Source: Castanea sativa (taxonomy: Eukaryota > Streptophyta > Magnoliopsida > Fagales > Fagaceae). From it: DNA of 64,000 nucleotides. The stretch lies in the NCBI RefSeq assembly GCF_040712315.1, contig NC_134023.1:18986078-19050077 (forward strand), written 5' to 3'. The notes below the pieces were generated by a model, which was given only the letters and a program-made list of their open reading frames with translations, was not told where the DNA came from and did not search any database. The translations under genes and the position numbers were made by a program. Numbering within the stretch: the stretch's first letter is position 1; each line of letters begins with the position of its first letter. This document shows positions 1 to 9,824 of the stretch, in pieces.

Positions 1-300
1 CAAGTTCCAAATGTCCGAGTTGTGTTTCTCATACCACTGATGCCAGCAAGATAACAAACCCGCCACCGAATCTGGCATCACCCAAAGAATACCAAAGGCC
101 TGAAGCATTAAAGACCAAAGTCCAATCCAACAAAGTTTTACAGAAAAATAATTTGAGATTAGACAGTTTTTTCAATTTATCTTCAAAGCTCAGGTTATTC
201 CTCTCCCTCCACAGACACCACATCTAACAATGCAGGGCAGCCATCCACGACCATTTTGGAGCTAGAGCTCATTAATATCAATTTATTTTATAAGAATGTA
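1..300 (-). mobile_element. LINE 3'-terminal fragment (end of reverse-transcriptase ORF)
   Basis: On the minus strand, 223 to 29 reads as a 64-residue stretch containing WCLWRERNN and FEDK. This is the typical C-terminal tail of plant non-LTR retrotransposon ORF2, in the zinc-binding region after the reverse transcriptase. The segment is cut by the left window edge and ends at 300, where LINE sequence of opposite orientation begins. The segment 121-300 is nearly repeated at 2301-2480. It is a dead fragment. The family is clear from the motif; the subfamily cannot be named. Confidence 0.75.
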
Positions 301-447
301 GTTGGGGAATATCTGTCAGATTTTGGGCTTCACATGCTTCCATGGGAGCCCAGTGGGGTGGTTGACAGTGGTTGTAGCAGTGGAGAGAAAGTGAATTGTG
401 TGTTGAATTGTGAACCTCTATCTTAGTGGGTTCCTAATGATCTCAAC

Positions 448-786
448 GTGGGTTTGTTGGTTCAGGATTCTGTCGAGGGAATGCAAGTGACTAGGACTGG
501 TCCACCCTCGATTTGGGTGTCCAAGTTGATGAAAATTTTTTGTAAAATGGTGGGTTTCCCTATTGTGAAACACGAAACTCACTGTTTGGCTCTCTTTCGT
601 ATCCTGGAACAAGAATGCCTCAAAGTGAATGAAGATGGGGTGTCTAAGCGACCGGCAAACTCAGGGTCACGTGGCCTCAGGGAGCTTAAAGGGCTTATTT
701 CCTATATTAATTATGATGGTGTTGATTCAAGGAATAGGAGTAGAGCTTCTTCGTTTGACTTAGGGGTTGTCCGTAGTTTTAAATGA
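448..786 (+). pseudogene. LINE ORF1-like tail
   Basis: This is a 112-codon open stretch directly upstream of the endonuclease ORF. Its last third contains LRELKGLISYINYDGV, resembling the end of the first ORF of plant LINEs. Its stop codon TGA (784-786) overlaps the next ATG (783-785) in an ATGA arrangement, as expected for adjacent ORFs of one transcript. The 5' end of the ORF is missing, so it is a remnant. The call rests mainly on the junction with the endonuclease ORF. Confidence 0.5.
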
Positions 787-2137
787 CTTTACGACTTCTT
801 TCTTGGAATGTACGGGGGCTTAACAATCCCCGAAAGAGAGAGGTCTGTAAGAACCTTTTAAAAGAGTGGAAGTGCAATTTGGTATGTTTTCAAGAAACGA
901 AAGTATCTGCTACTGACGTTGCCTTTGTTCAGAGTTTATGGGGTAGTCCTTTTATAGATTGGGCTGTTTTAGACGCTGAGCAGTCTTCGGGTGGGGTCTT
1001 GTTGATTTGAGATAAGAGGGTTTTTGAGAAATTGGATATTATGTTGGTCAGTTTTCTGTCAGTGTATTGTTCAGAGGAGTGGTGGATGATTTTGTTTGGG
1101 CTTGTTCAGGTGTGTATGGCCCTAATGACAATGGACAACAGCCTACTTTGTGGGAGGAGTTAGCTCGAGTGCGTGCCAGGTGGCCCACGGCCTGGTGTCT
1201 AGTAGGGGATTTTAATATAATCAGGTTCCTAAGTGAGAGGCTTGGCTGCGACTCTTTTAGTCCTGCTATGTTCGCTTTCTCGGATTTTATTGAGAATAAC
1301 TCCTTAGTTGATTTACCTTTAGAGGGGGCCTCCTTTACTTGGTTTAGAGATTCTGGTCTTCCCTCTATGTCAAGAATTGACAGAGCTTTGGTTTCTCTTG
1401 ACTAGGAGGAGCACTTTGAGAATGTTTCCCAACGGGTGCTTCCTCGTGTTCTCTCAGATCACTGCCCCCTCCTGTTGGAAGCTGGTGTTATTAGACGTGG
1501 TCGTAGTGCCTTCAAATTTGAAAACATGTGGTTGAAAGCTGAGGGTTTTGTTGATAGAGTTAAGCTTTGGTGGGATGGTTACAGTTTTGAGGGCTCTCCA
1601 AGTTACATCTTGGCCTAAAAACTGAAGGCTCTGAAAGCAGACTTAAAAAAGTGGAACAGGGAGGAGTTTGGTGATTTGACTTTTAGAAAGAAGAATTTGC
1701 TATCTGAGCTGTTGGGTTTAGATACGAGAGAGGAGTTAGTGGGTCTTTCAGTTAAGGAACAGAGTCGGCATCTTCAACTTAAAGGAGACATAGAACAGTT
1801 GGCTTCTCTTGAGGAGACTTCTTGGAGGCAAAAGTCTCGGGCCCTATTTGTGAAGGAGGGTGATAATAATACTCGGTTTTTCCATAGATTAGCAAACTCT
1901 CATAGAAAAGCTAATCAAATTAAAAGGATGGAGGTGGATGGTGTTCTTTATGAGGATGAGTTTGATGTGCTCTCTCAGATAGTTCTCTTTTATCAAGGAT
2001 TGTATAAGGAAACTGAAATGGAGCGTCCTACTATGGATGGGCTAGATTTTGATCGTATTGATGATGATGAGCAGTTATCCTTAGAGAGGGAATTCACGAA
2101 GGAGGAAATCACCCAGGTTCTAAGGGAGGAAGACCAA
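783..2137 (+). pseudogene. LINE ORF2 remnant: endonuclease and start of reverse transcriptase
   Basis: The reading begins with an exonuclease/endonuclease/phosphatase-type domain: LLSWNVRGLNNPRKRE, then CFQETK (catalytic Glu), VYGPND, LVGDFN, and SDHCPLLL at about 1450-1480. Next come the linker with SRALFVKEGDNNTRFFH and the entry to the reverse transcriptase (FTKEEITQVL). The frame is broken by TGA at 1008-1010, a one-base shift at about 1038-1046, TAG at 1403-1405 and TAA at 1616-1618. LINE homology stops at about 2137, before any palm motif. In life this protein would nick target DNA and prime reverse transcription; here it is inactive. The three nonsense changes are explained by C-to-T transitions on one or the other strand, as expected for a methylated repeat. 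Confidence 0.85.
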
Positions 2138-2160
2138 AGCATGTGTTTTCCATACCAGTA

Positions 2161-2480
2161 AAATTTCATTGATATCAAAAAATAGAATCACCCAAGTATA
2201 CAGGAAGTATACAATAAAAGACCATATAATCAACCACTCAAATCGCAAAAATCTATCAAATCAATAACGGACCATAAGGATTGACTTTGCAAAACTGACA
2301 TCCAATCCAACAAAGTTTTACAGAAAAATAATTTGAGATCAGACATAGTTTTTTCAATTTATCTTCAAAGCTCAAGTTATTCCTCTCCCTCCACAGACAC
2401 CACATCTAACAATGCAGGGCAGCCATCCACGACCATTTTGGAGCTAGAGCTCATTAATATCAATTTACTTTATAAGAATG
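2161..2480 (-). mobile_element. LINE 3'-end fragment, inverted relative to 783-2137
   Basis: Read on the minus strand, this ends near 2161 with a stretch of the type seen at plant LINE 3' ends (CTGTATACTTGGGTG then a T-run and GATATCAATG). Positions 2301-2480 repeat 121-300 with only about five differences by eye, while 2161-2300 does not match 1-120. It therefore carries a different 3' part, or a deletion, compared with the left fragment. Confidence 0.6.
2301..2480. repeat. Direct repeat of 121-300 flanking the LINE 5' half
   Basis: The two ~180-bp copies are in the same orientation, about 97% identical by eye, and both stop at the same word (AAGAATGTA at 300 and 2480). They bracket the plus-strand LINE segment. 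This could be a very long target-site duplication or a recombination product. Confidence 0.7.
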
Positions 2481-2489
2481 TATTTCCCT

Positions 2490-2600
2490 CGACATTTTTT
2501 TTATAATTTATTACAATGGAGGAGTAGAAATTTAGACTTTGGACGTTTTCGTTGAAAACACCAGGGGTGCCAGTTAAGCTATAATGCTCTTGGCATGAAA
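2490..2600 (-). mobile_element. Possible tRNA-derived SINE remnant
   Basis: Read on the minus strand, a segment like an A box (TAGCTTAACTGGC) lies near 2565-2580 and the piece ends in an A-rich tail (T-run at about 2498-2505 on the plus strand). No clean B box or target-site duplication was found, so this is tentative. Confidence 0.3.
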
Positions 2601-3843
2601 TCCCTTGTCATGTAGTAGGATAAATCATAACCCTTGAAAACATCATATATTTGTTGTTATTCACCCACAAATCCATCACAAAAGTTTGTAGGAGATACAG
2701 GATGATGCAATAAATTTATATTTGAGGTCTGGCAAACAATTATTGGAAATACTTTCAATCAAAGGGTATGCTATTTTTACTTCTTGTAGTTCAGAAAATT
2801 CACACTCAATATAAAAAGAAGATAATTAGGGTTTTGTGTGATTAGATTACAACTCTTTTTCCTTTTATTTTCCCTTTGACAAAACAAATAATATTTTCCA
2901 CAAGAACCCTGACCCTGATGATTTAAGTCATAGTTGCAGTTGTTCTTAATAACATAGATCAGAGATGTTAGAAATCACCTTGTAATCTTCTAGGTGTGAT
3001 CATCAACAACAGCAAAGCAGTAATTGAAGAGAGGACTAATTGCCAAATGTGATGTAAGACTGCTTGGGAGCTTGAGAAACCATAAAACTACGGAATTGAT
3101 TATGCTCATCTCCAATGAAACTCGGGGCAGAATATATGCACAACGTTCCAAAACAGTGTCTGGCTACCCTATCTCCAGAAATGGAATGGGAAGAGGGCAG
3201 AGGAAGCAAAGCAATGGTTTTGCAGCTGTGGTGTCAAGCATTCTGAAGGAGGGAGACCCTTTGAGCAACAACATAAAGATGTAGATACCTTATAATAGAG
3301 GTTGATACAAGCATTCTGAAGGACTCTTAAAATAGCAACAATTATTGTCATCAAGCAGAATCCTGGGCTAAAAAAGAATGACGAACTGGTCTAAAAAGAA
3401 CACACAACAACGACAAGTACCTGTTGGGGTCATTTAGTAGAACAAGCTCCTGTATGCTTAACTGGGAGTCCAAAAGGATTACAGCCTTCACATGCTAGGA
3501 AAATTTTTATACCAACAGCACAAAGTGAGATGCCTTCATCAAAATTGTTGCAAACGCCCAGCCCCTACAAGTTTCCAAAAAGATGTTGGCTGCATATTAA
3601 ACCATCATTACCCATTGAAAGAATGATGGCTTTTCTTTTAATTCTTTTCAGGAAAAGTATCCTAAGAAGCTGTGTTTCCTTCCGAACAAAGCCTTGAGAC
3701 CAGCCTCAAATAATCAACCATAAGAAACAGAAGAAACTCAAATCATATATGAGATGATAGCTCCCACAGATATCTACAAAAAAACACTGGTGGTAGTTAC
3801 CTCTTTTGACATGTATATCATTTTAAAGAAAGGAAACCAGTCA
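2600..3843. other. Intergenic, no gene recognised
   Basis: Moderately AT-rich sequence downstream (3' side) of the PPR gene. Short open stretches exist, for example 3024-3284, but show no domain or start context that supports a gene. The last few hundred bases before 3844 probably include the PPR 3' UTR. Confidence 0.5.
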
Positions 3844-6027
3844 TTATCTGCTGTACTCCAACTGATTCATTTCCATTGACATGGTCCAAAGCATAACATA
3901 TATCCTTTCAAAGTCCATATGATATTGATATCCTGCATGAAACATATGAACCTTGTCTTTCACTATTATCCAACTGCAACCTGGATTCTTCCTAATCCCT
4001 TTTGATTTTTTGGTCATTCTGACTTCATCACTATCCTCCTTTTTCCCCTCAATGGAATATAAGTTGGATAAGACCACATAAGGGGTTGCATTATCAGGCT
4101 CCAATTTGACAAGTTGCTCAGCTGCAAGCTTTGCAATATCAATACGTAAGTGGGTCTTGCTTGCGCCAAGAAGAGCCCCCCAAACTCCAGAATGGGGTTC
4201 AAGAGGCATTGAACGGATCAAATCAATCGCTTTGTCTAGAAATCCAGCTCTGCCAAGGAGATCAACCATGCATGCATAGTGGTCAGGCCCCGGTTCAATA
4301 CCATATAACGAATTCATTGATGTAAAGTAGTTCCATCCTTCTTTCACAAGTCCCACATGGGTGCAGGCTGAAAGAATGCCAAGAAATGTGATTTGATTTG
4401 GTTCCTGGCCTTCATTCTGCATTTTTTGAAATAATTTAAGTGCTTCTTCCCCAACCCCATTTTGGGCGAATCCAGTAATCATCGAGTTAAAGGACACAAT
4501 ATTGGGTGCATTGATATTTTTGAAAATCATGTAGGCATCATCCACATTTCCACATTTTGAATACATTGAAACCAAAGAGTTTTGAATGGACAAATCAAAT
4601 TCCAAATCCATCTTTACTATGTGAGCATGGATTTGCAGCCCTTGGTTAAGTATTGCCAAACCAGCTGAAGCACTAAGCACACCACTCAAAGTAAGAGGAT
4701 TTGACCTGACTGCTTTCTGAAGCATCTCTATAAACCAACAAAAGGCCTCCTCATACTCCCCGTTATTCACAAAACCAGAAATGACAGCCGTCCAAGCAAT
4801 ATCATCTTTCTGAGGCATCAATTTAAACAATTGGATGCATTTTTCAGTTATCCCTTTGCTCGAGAATCCTGTAATCATGGTTGTCCAGGAAATTACATCT
4901 TTTCTGGGCATCATCTCAAAAAGTGTAAAGGCTTCTTCAATTGAACCATATTGGACGTAACCCGCAATCAAGGAATTCCAAGAAACCACATCTTTCCTAC
5001 TCATCTGATGAAATATCTTTGTAGCTACATCTGTACAACCAAATCTGCAATACATGGTAATAATAGAATTTCCTAAGAAGACATCAAAATCAAATCCCAT
5101 GCATGAAGCCAATCCATGCATTTGAATCCCTTCTCTATACCTACCAAGACTACCACAACCATCAAACAGCACGGTCAAGGTAGTAGAATTAACCTTCACT
5201 GTTCCTTCCCTTCTCATACTCGAAAACAATTCAAACCCATCTTTGAAACTCTCCATTCCCATGTACCCATCAATCATTGCTGTCCAAGAAACTACATTCC
5301 TCTCTGGCATGATATCAAACAAATTTCTAGCATCACTTACCCTTTCCTCTTTGCAATACCCATCAATCATAGAGCTCCAAGAAACCACATCTCTCTCCCT
5401 CATACCCTCAAAAATTCGACCTGCCTTTTCCAACCTTCCCGTCTTCAAATACCCATTTATTAGAGCATTCGAACAAACCGGATCCCGCCACTGCACTGGC
5501 ATATCAGAGTAAAGCTTCTCAGCCTTGTCAAACATCCCTGCCCGTACATAACCAGTGATCACTGCAGCATAAGAGATAGCATTACGCTCAGGTATCTCAT
5601 CAAACAACTTAACAGCTTCTTCTATCACGCATTTATTCCGAATATATGCCGTGATCATGGCATTATACGAAGCAGTGTTTCGCTCAGGCATTTCATCAAA
5701 CAGTTTCCGGGCTCTGACGGTCTGGCCACTTTGACCATAGGCAGTGAGCATGGCAGTCCAAGAGATGGTATTTTTGTGGGGCATATGACTGAAGACGGAC
5801 TCAGCTTCTTTGATATTACCATTTTTTCCATGTTTTGTGATCTGGGTGTTGCAGTAAACAAGAAATTTGCTGGTTTTGTGGTATGAAGCAGACTGGAGAT
5901 TGGGTTTTGATAGAAAAAGGGTGGAGAAGCACGAGTAATGAAACTTCAAATATGAACAGTTTGAGAGGGAAAAGTGTCTATGGACAATGGTAATAACTCG
6001 TGTTGCGGGCATGAGTGATGGTAACAA
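3844..6027 (-). CDS. Pentatricopeptide repeat protein, PLS class with E/E+ tail (At1g53600-like), probably mitochondrial
   Basis: An intact intronless ORF of 727 codons. The first ~60 residues are rich in Ser, Arg and hydrophobics with almost no acids, like an organelle targeting peptide. From about residue 60 on, tandem PPR motifs run through to about residue 600 (NTISWTAMLTAYGQSG, NVVSWTAMIDGY, DVVSWNSLIAGYVQ), with alternating P, L and S spacing. The C-terminus has an E domain (HSGVWGALLGASKTH, LEPDNATPYVVLSNLYS) and an E+ stretch (KNPGCSWIIV), but no DYW deaminase domain. Proteins of this class bind specific organellar RNAs one base per repeat, usually to direct C-to-U editing with a DYW partner supplied in trans. 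Length and order match what I remember of Arabidopsis At1g53600. The RNA target cannot be read from the sequence. A second in-frame Met six codons in could also be the start. Confidence 0.93.
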   Translation of the reverse strand: MLPSLMPATRVITIVHRHFSLSNCSYLKFHYSCFSTLFLSKPNLQSASYHKTSKFLVYCNTQITKHGKNGNIKEAESVFSHMPHKNTISWTAMLTAYGQSGQTVRARKLFDEMPERNTASYNAMITAYIRNKCVIEEAVKLFDEIPERNAISYAAVITGYVRAGMFDKAEKLYSDMPVQWRDPVCSNALINGYLKTGRLEKAGRIFEGMRERDVVSWSSMIDGYCKEERVSDARNLFDIMPERNVVSWTAMIDGYMGMESFKDGFELFSSMRREGTVKVNSTTLTVLFDGCGSLGRYREGIQMHGLASCMGFDFDVFLGNSIITMYCRFGCTDVATKIFHQMSRKDVVSWNSLIAGYVQYGSIEEAFTLFEMMPRKDVISWTTMITGFSSKGITEKCIQLFKLMPQKDDIAWTAVISGFVNNGEYEEAFCWFIEMLQKAVRSNPLTLSGVLSASAGLAILNQGLQIHAHIVKMDLEFDLSIQNSLVSMYSKCGNVDDAYMIFKNINAPNIVSFNSMITGFAQNGVGEEALKLFQKMQNEGQEPNQITFLGILSACTHVGLVKEGWNYFTSMNSLYGIEPGPDHYACMVDLLGRAGFLDKAIDLIRSMPLEPHSGVWGALLGASKTHLRIDIAKLAAEQLVKLEPDNATPYVVLSNLYSIEGKKEDSDEVRMTKKSKGIRKNPGCSWIIVKDKVHMFHAGYQYHMDFERIYVMLWTMSMEMNQLEYSR

Positions 6028-6184
6028 GTAAAGCCATATCCAGAAGTAGAGTCAAAGTTCTGTGCCTGAACTTACATTAGCTGTTTCCCATGCTTAGGTT
6101 ACGATGTTCCCGCCTAGCTTGTTAAATGGTTTAGGTCGGGTTGGGTTGGACCATTTAGGTTGGATCGGATTAGGTAAGGGGTCA

Positions 6185-6345
6185 TTGGGGTTTTTTTTTT
6201 ATAAATATTATACAATGTAGAAATTTTGTTCTAAACTAATCTAAATGTATATGCGTGTAAAGTTCCCTCATGGAGTCTTAGATTTCAATCTTTGCCTTCT
6301 ATACCCCACAAATACTTACATTTGTGAAGTGATCATCACGTCAAA
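6185..6345 (-). mobile_element. Degenerate SINE, minus strand
   Basis: The complement resembles the SINE at 58464-58622 and the one at 24521-24672: a head near 6335-6345, a middle with GTGGGGTAT, a GAATTT-type 3' end, and a tail represented by the T-run at 6191-6200. It is strongly diverged and no clear target-site duplication was seen. Confidence 0.45.
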
Positions 6346-7027
6346 AATGCACCTTGGTGGTTCACTGGTCTTTGATCAATTTAAAACATGTTAGTCTTAT
6401 TACCTTAATCTGGTTATTCATAGGTTGAGGTAACCCATTATCGCCCAAACTTTTTAAAGATAAATAAATAAGGAAAAAAAACTTTTAACATTTATCTAAA
6501 CTCTTTATATTTTGATTCCCAAAAAAAAAAAAACTCTTTTTTTTTTTAGTATTTCTTAGATGCAAATAAAACGAAAAAAAGTTCAAAGATGAAAGTGAAA
6601 TAATATTTGAATCTTTGATTTTATAGTAAATAATTAATACTAGTCTAATTCTACAAATGAAATAAAAAACAAATATATGTTATACATGAAACATGAAATA
6701 GAATTAAATTGCCTATAAAAATAACTAAGTGTGCATTTAGTTTTTCTTTTTGATAAAAATTTATTTATTTTTCCTAAAATTGGACAAAAATGTAGTTGTA
6801 TTTAAAATATTGAGGTTTTAGAAGTTGAATATAAGTACATAAAATATAAATTAAAAAAAAAAAAAGCTAATCCAAACTCACGTTTATATTAAACTTTATG
6901 AATAGGCTGGCTACCTTTCAATCTTTGCCATTTTACATGGTGGGGGCATGATAGAAGGTGTGGAGTTAATGATAGCAAAATTTGATGCTTGTGCTCATAA
7001 TTTGGGAATATGGGTTGCTAGGTGGAT
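6346..7027. other. AT-rich intergenic DNA
   Basis: Upstream (5') flank of the PPR gene beyond the SINE remnant. Homopolymer runs of A and T, and no coding or RNA gene signal seen. Confidence 0.5.
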
Positions 7028-7032
7028 ATCTC

Positions 7033-8493
7033 TGTTAGAATTAGTGTCCTAAAATCCTATTATATTATGCTATGTATAATATTATATATGGCCATATGTT
7101 ATAAGTAATAAAGTTATTTTATTATCTAAAATAATGGTAACATTAATATTTAGACATTATCATATAGTCTTTGAAATGCATAGTATGTGATTTAGTCACG
7201 GAAAATATAAATCACAAGTTCTTTGTAAACTCAAAATCTTAGTTTGTAGTTGGTGATGAAATTGGGCATTTCATCTACAAAAATCGCAAAAAAAAAAAAA
7301 GAATGAAAAAGAAAAAAAAAGAAAAAAGAATCAATGTGTAGATGATTTGTCTTGATCATGGAAGTAGAGACTTCTAGTTGATATGTTAATATGTTTTAAG
7401 TGTATAAGATATATTGAACTGGACCGCTATGAGATTTATTATTCTATTAACAACTGTCAAATGAATAATAAATTTCATGACTTTCATTTACATAAACTCT
7501 CAATCTTGAGAGAATAGTGAACTCGATCATGAAATGTAAGTTGCTTTGATATATCAAGAGTGAGATCTAATATGACGGTCAAAATCTTAGTATGTTGGGC
7601 TACCATTCGTAGTGTTGAAGAAACACATATTTTTAAGATGAAATTCATAATCTCTTTATAGAGATATAAAATATTCTCTTGAGAAAAGTTTAATGATTTT
7701 GCTTATTCAGAGTGTTAAGCCTAACCACTTTAGTAAAGAGTTACTAAAGTTTATATTTTATGATATTGAGTTTCTTAAATATATATGAATAACTTAAAGA
7801 ATGAACCAAGTACTTAAGAATCAAGAGGTAGTAATCTTCAAAGTGACAATTATATATTATGACTTTGTATTACTACGAATATTTTCATGAAAGGGTTAAA
7901 TGATTATATGACAAAGTCTTGGGATATATTTATTAGAAAAGCCTAGAGTGGAATTATATTTATATAATGGTATTAAATAAAATTAATGATAGCTTTGAAC
8001 TTGTCAAGAGTTTATAGATAAGCCCAAATCCCATTGGAGTTAGAATTTTATTTGTCCATTTTGGTCCAACTCTAAGCCACACACTAAAGGCTAATTGGGC
8101 TGGCTCAAAAAGCTAACCTAATTAGATAATCAGTTATTTATTTAATAAGAGTTATTAAATAAAGTAACTGCCAAGTGCAGTTAAAAGAAAATATACGTAT
8201 GATTAAAAGAGAAACATATAGATTTCTCAAGAGACTTTTTTATTCTCTTGAACAAGTTCGTGTAGATCTGATTGAGTGACCACACGTCTTGGGCATATGT
8301 GGAATCAGGATGAAGATTGAAAGTCTTCCCAAGTTCAATTTTTGTTTGTTTTAAATTTCATTGCATCAAGGTACGCCTTCCTATTATTTGTTTCTAAAAT
8401 ACATATATTCCATGTTATCTCATATGAATGAAGTAGATCCGTTTATTTCCACTACGTGTTTTTGTATGAGATGCAAAATTATATTTTCCAACA
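7033..8493 (+). mobile_element. Solo LTR (probably Copia-type), TSD ATCTC
   Basis: The 1461-bp element starts TGTTAGAA and ends TTCCAACA, a near-perfect terminal inverted pair with TG...CA ends. It is bordered by the same five bases ATCTC at 7028-7032 and 8494-8498. No primer-binding site, gag or pol lies inside, so it is best read as a solo LTR left by recombination between two LTRs. The direction is inferred from an LTR-like 3' end on the right. The Copia assignment is by general appearance only. Confidence 0.8.
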
Positions 8494-8755
8494 ATCTCTT
8501 GCTTGGATCCTAATTTCTTTATTAGTAGTGTTCTTATGGTTGCATAGTCATCTGAATAGTTGGATGACTGAAAGGAGTGTTAGGATGAGCCAAGCTTAGG
8601 AAAGCTTGTGGCCTTAGTTGGTTACACGAGTTTTTCATGATGTTGAAAGAAACTTGATGACAGGTTGAAGGACCATTCCCATCATGTGTGTGTGAATTGA
8701 AATAAATAGACGAAAAATGGAAATAGGGTGACAAGGTTTGAACTACAAACATAAA

Positions 8756-9810
8756 TGAAAGCTTGGATTTGTGCTAAAACACAAGGACTTCTTTAGACCC
8801 TAAATTTTAAATTACAGCTAGATTACTTTTACTTTAACTTATCTAAGTCCGGAACAAGAGTAAATAAAGCGAAAAGAACCGTTGTCACTACCTTAAGCTA
8901 TATTCATCCATTATCAACAATAAAAAGGAAAGCTTAAAGAGTAGGGGAAGAAAGATGCAAACACAAGATAACACCAAGACATATTATCGAAAAGGAAACC
9001 AAAGAACTCGGCAAAAAACCTCTTTGCAACCCTCTAAGTCGAAATCGATCCATTAGAGAATAAAGTTGGAGTACATGAATAACAAAAGACCCTCTAAGCT
9101 CTTTCTACCAACAGACTTCTTGGAGGCATGTCTTCTCTAACTTTTCGGATCCCGCAATATGCCCGATTGCATTCGACAAACCTCACTAGCTTCTTTTGGA
9201 AAATCCTCAAAGCTTCCCGAGCTCCAAAACACTCTTTACACTTTAAATAGGTGTGTGTTGTATTTGGATACAAATCTCCTCTCAAGGTATGACAATGGAA
9301 GAGGGAAGGAGAAGGGGCTAAAATGATTTCTCACTAAGGATGAGTAGCTCTATCTTTAAAAGATGGACGTGTGTGTTGTAGAAAACCTATCTAGGATTTT
9401 TCTCTCTGAATAGTCTCTTTTACTTTTGTGGGTAATGAGGATATATATAGTATGGGTGAAGGGTAAGAAAGTCAAACTTAAAATCTTCCAGGCAAAATGT
9501 TTTGCGGGTACCTTGCAAGATGGCCTGCCTCGTGAAGCACTCGTGAAATGCAGCTGGCACTTGACTCTTCAGCTTCCAGCATGTGCTTCTCATGTGCTAT
9601 TTTTGCAGGAACCTTTACTCGCGAACTTCTTGCGAGCTAGTAGCGAAATTGCACTGATCTTCATTACATGCTTGATTCTTCACCAACTTAATACTAAATC
9701 CAATACAATAAAATCCCACAAAATATAATGAACAAAATTAATGCAATTATAACACTTTTTGTCATAAAATAAAACCAACATAAAAATTAGTTGTAAATCA
9801 TAACTTTACA
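8756..9810 (-). repeat. 3' LTR of family A element
   Basis: 1055 bp. On the minus strand it starts TGTAAAGTTATG right after the polypurine tract and ends in CTTTCA. A TATATATA stretch near 9438-9450 (minus-strand promoter sense) probably marks the LTR TATA region. It carries GCGAG/CTCGC-rich short inverted motifs near 9500-9650. Confidence 0.85.
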
Positions 9811-9824
9811 ATCTCCCTCTTTGG
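9811..9824 (-). other. Polypurine tract of family A element
   Basis: On the minus strand this reads GCCAAAGAGGGAGAT and abuts the 3' LTR start TGTAAAG. It is the expected plus-strand primer for reverse transcription. Confidence 0.75.

Noticed and set aside
5116..5512. Plus-strand ORFs within the PPR gene
   Set aside because: Shadows of the PPR repeats on the opposite strand.
7033..8493. Complete small retrotransposon (TRIM) instead of a solo LTR
   Set aside because: No second LTR-like repeat, primer-binding site or polypurine tract was found inside.
9426..9728. 100-codon plus-strand ORF
   Set aside because: Lies wholly inside the family A LTR and is not open in the other LTR copies.
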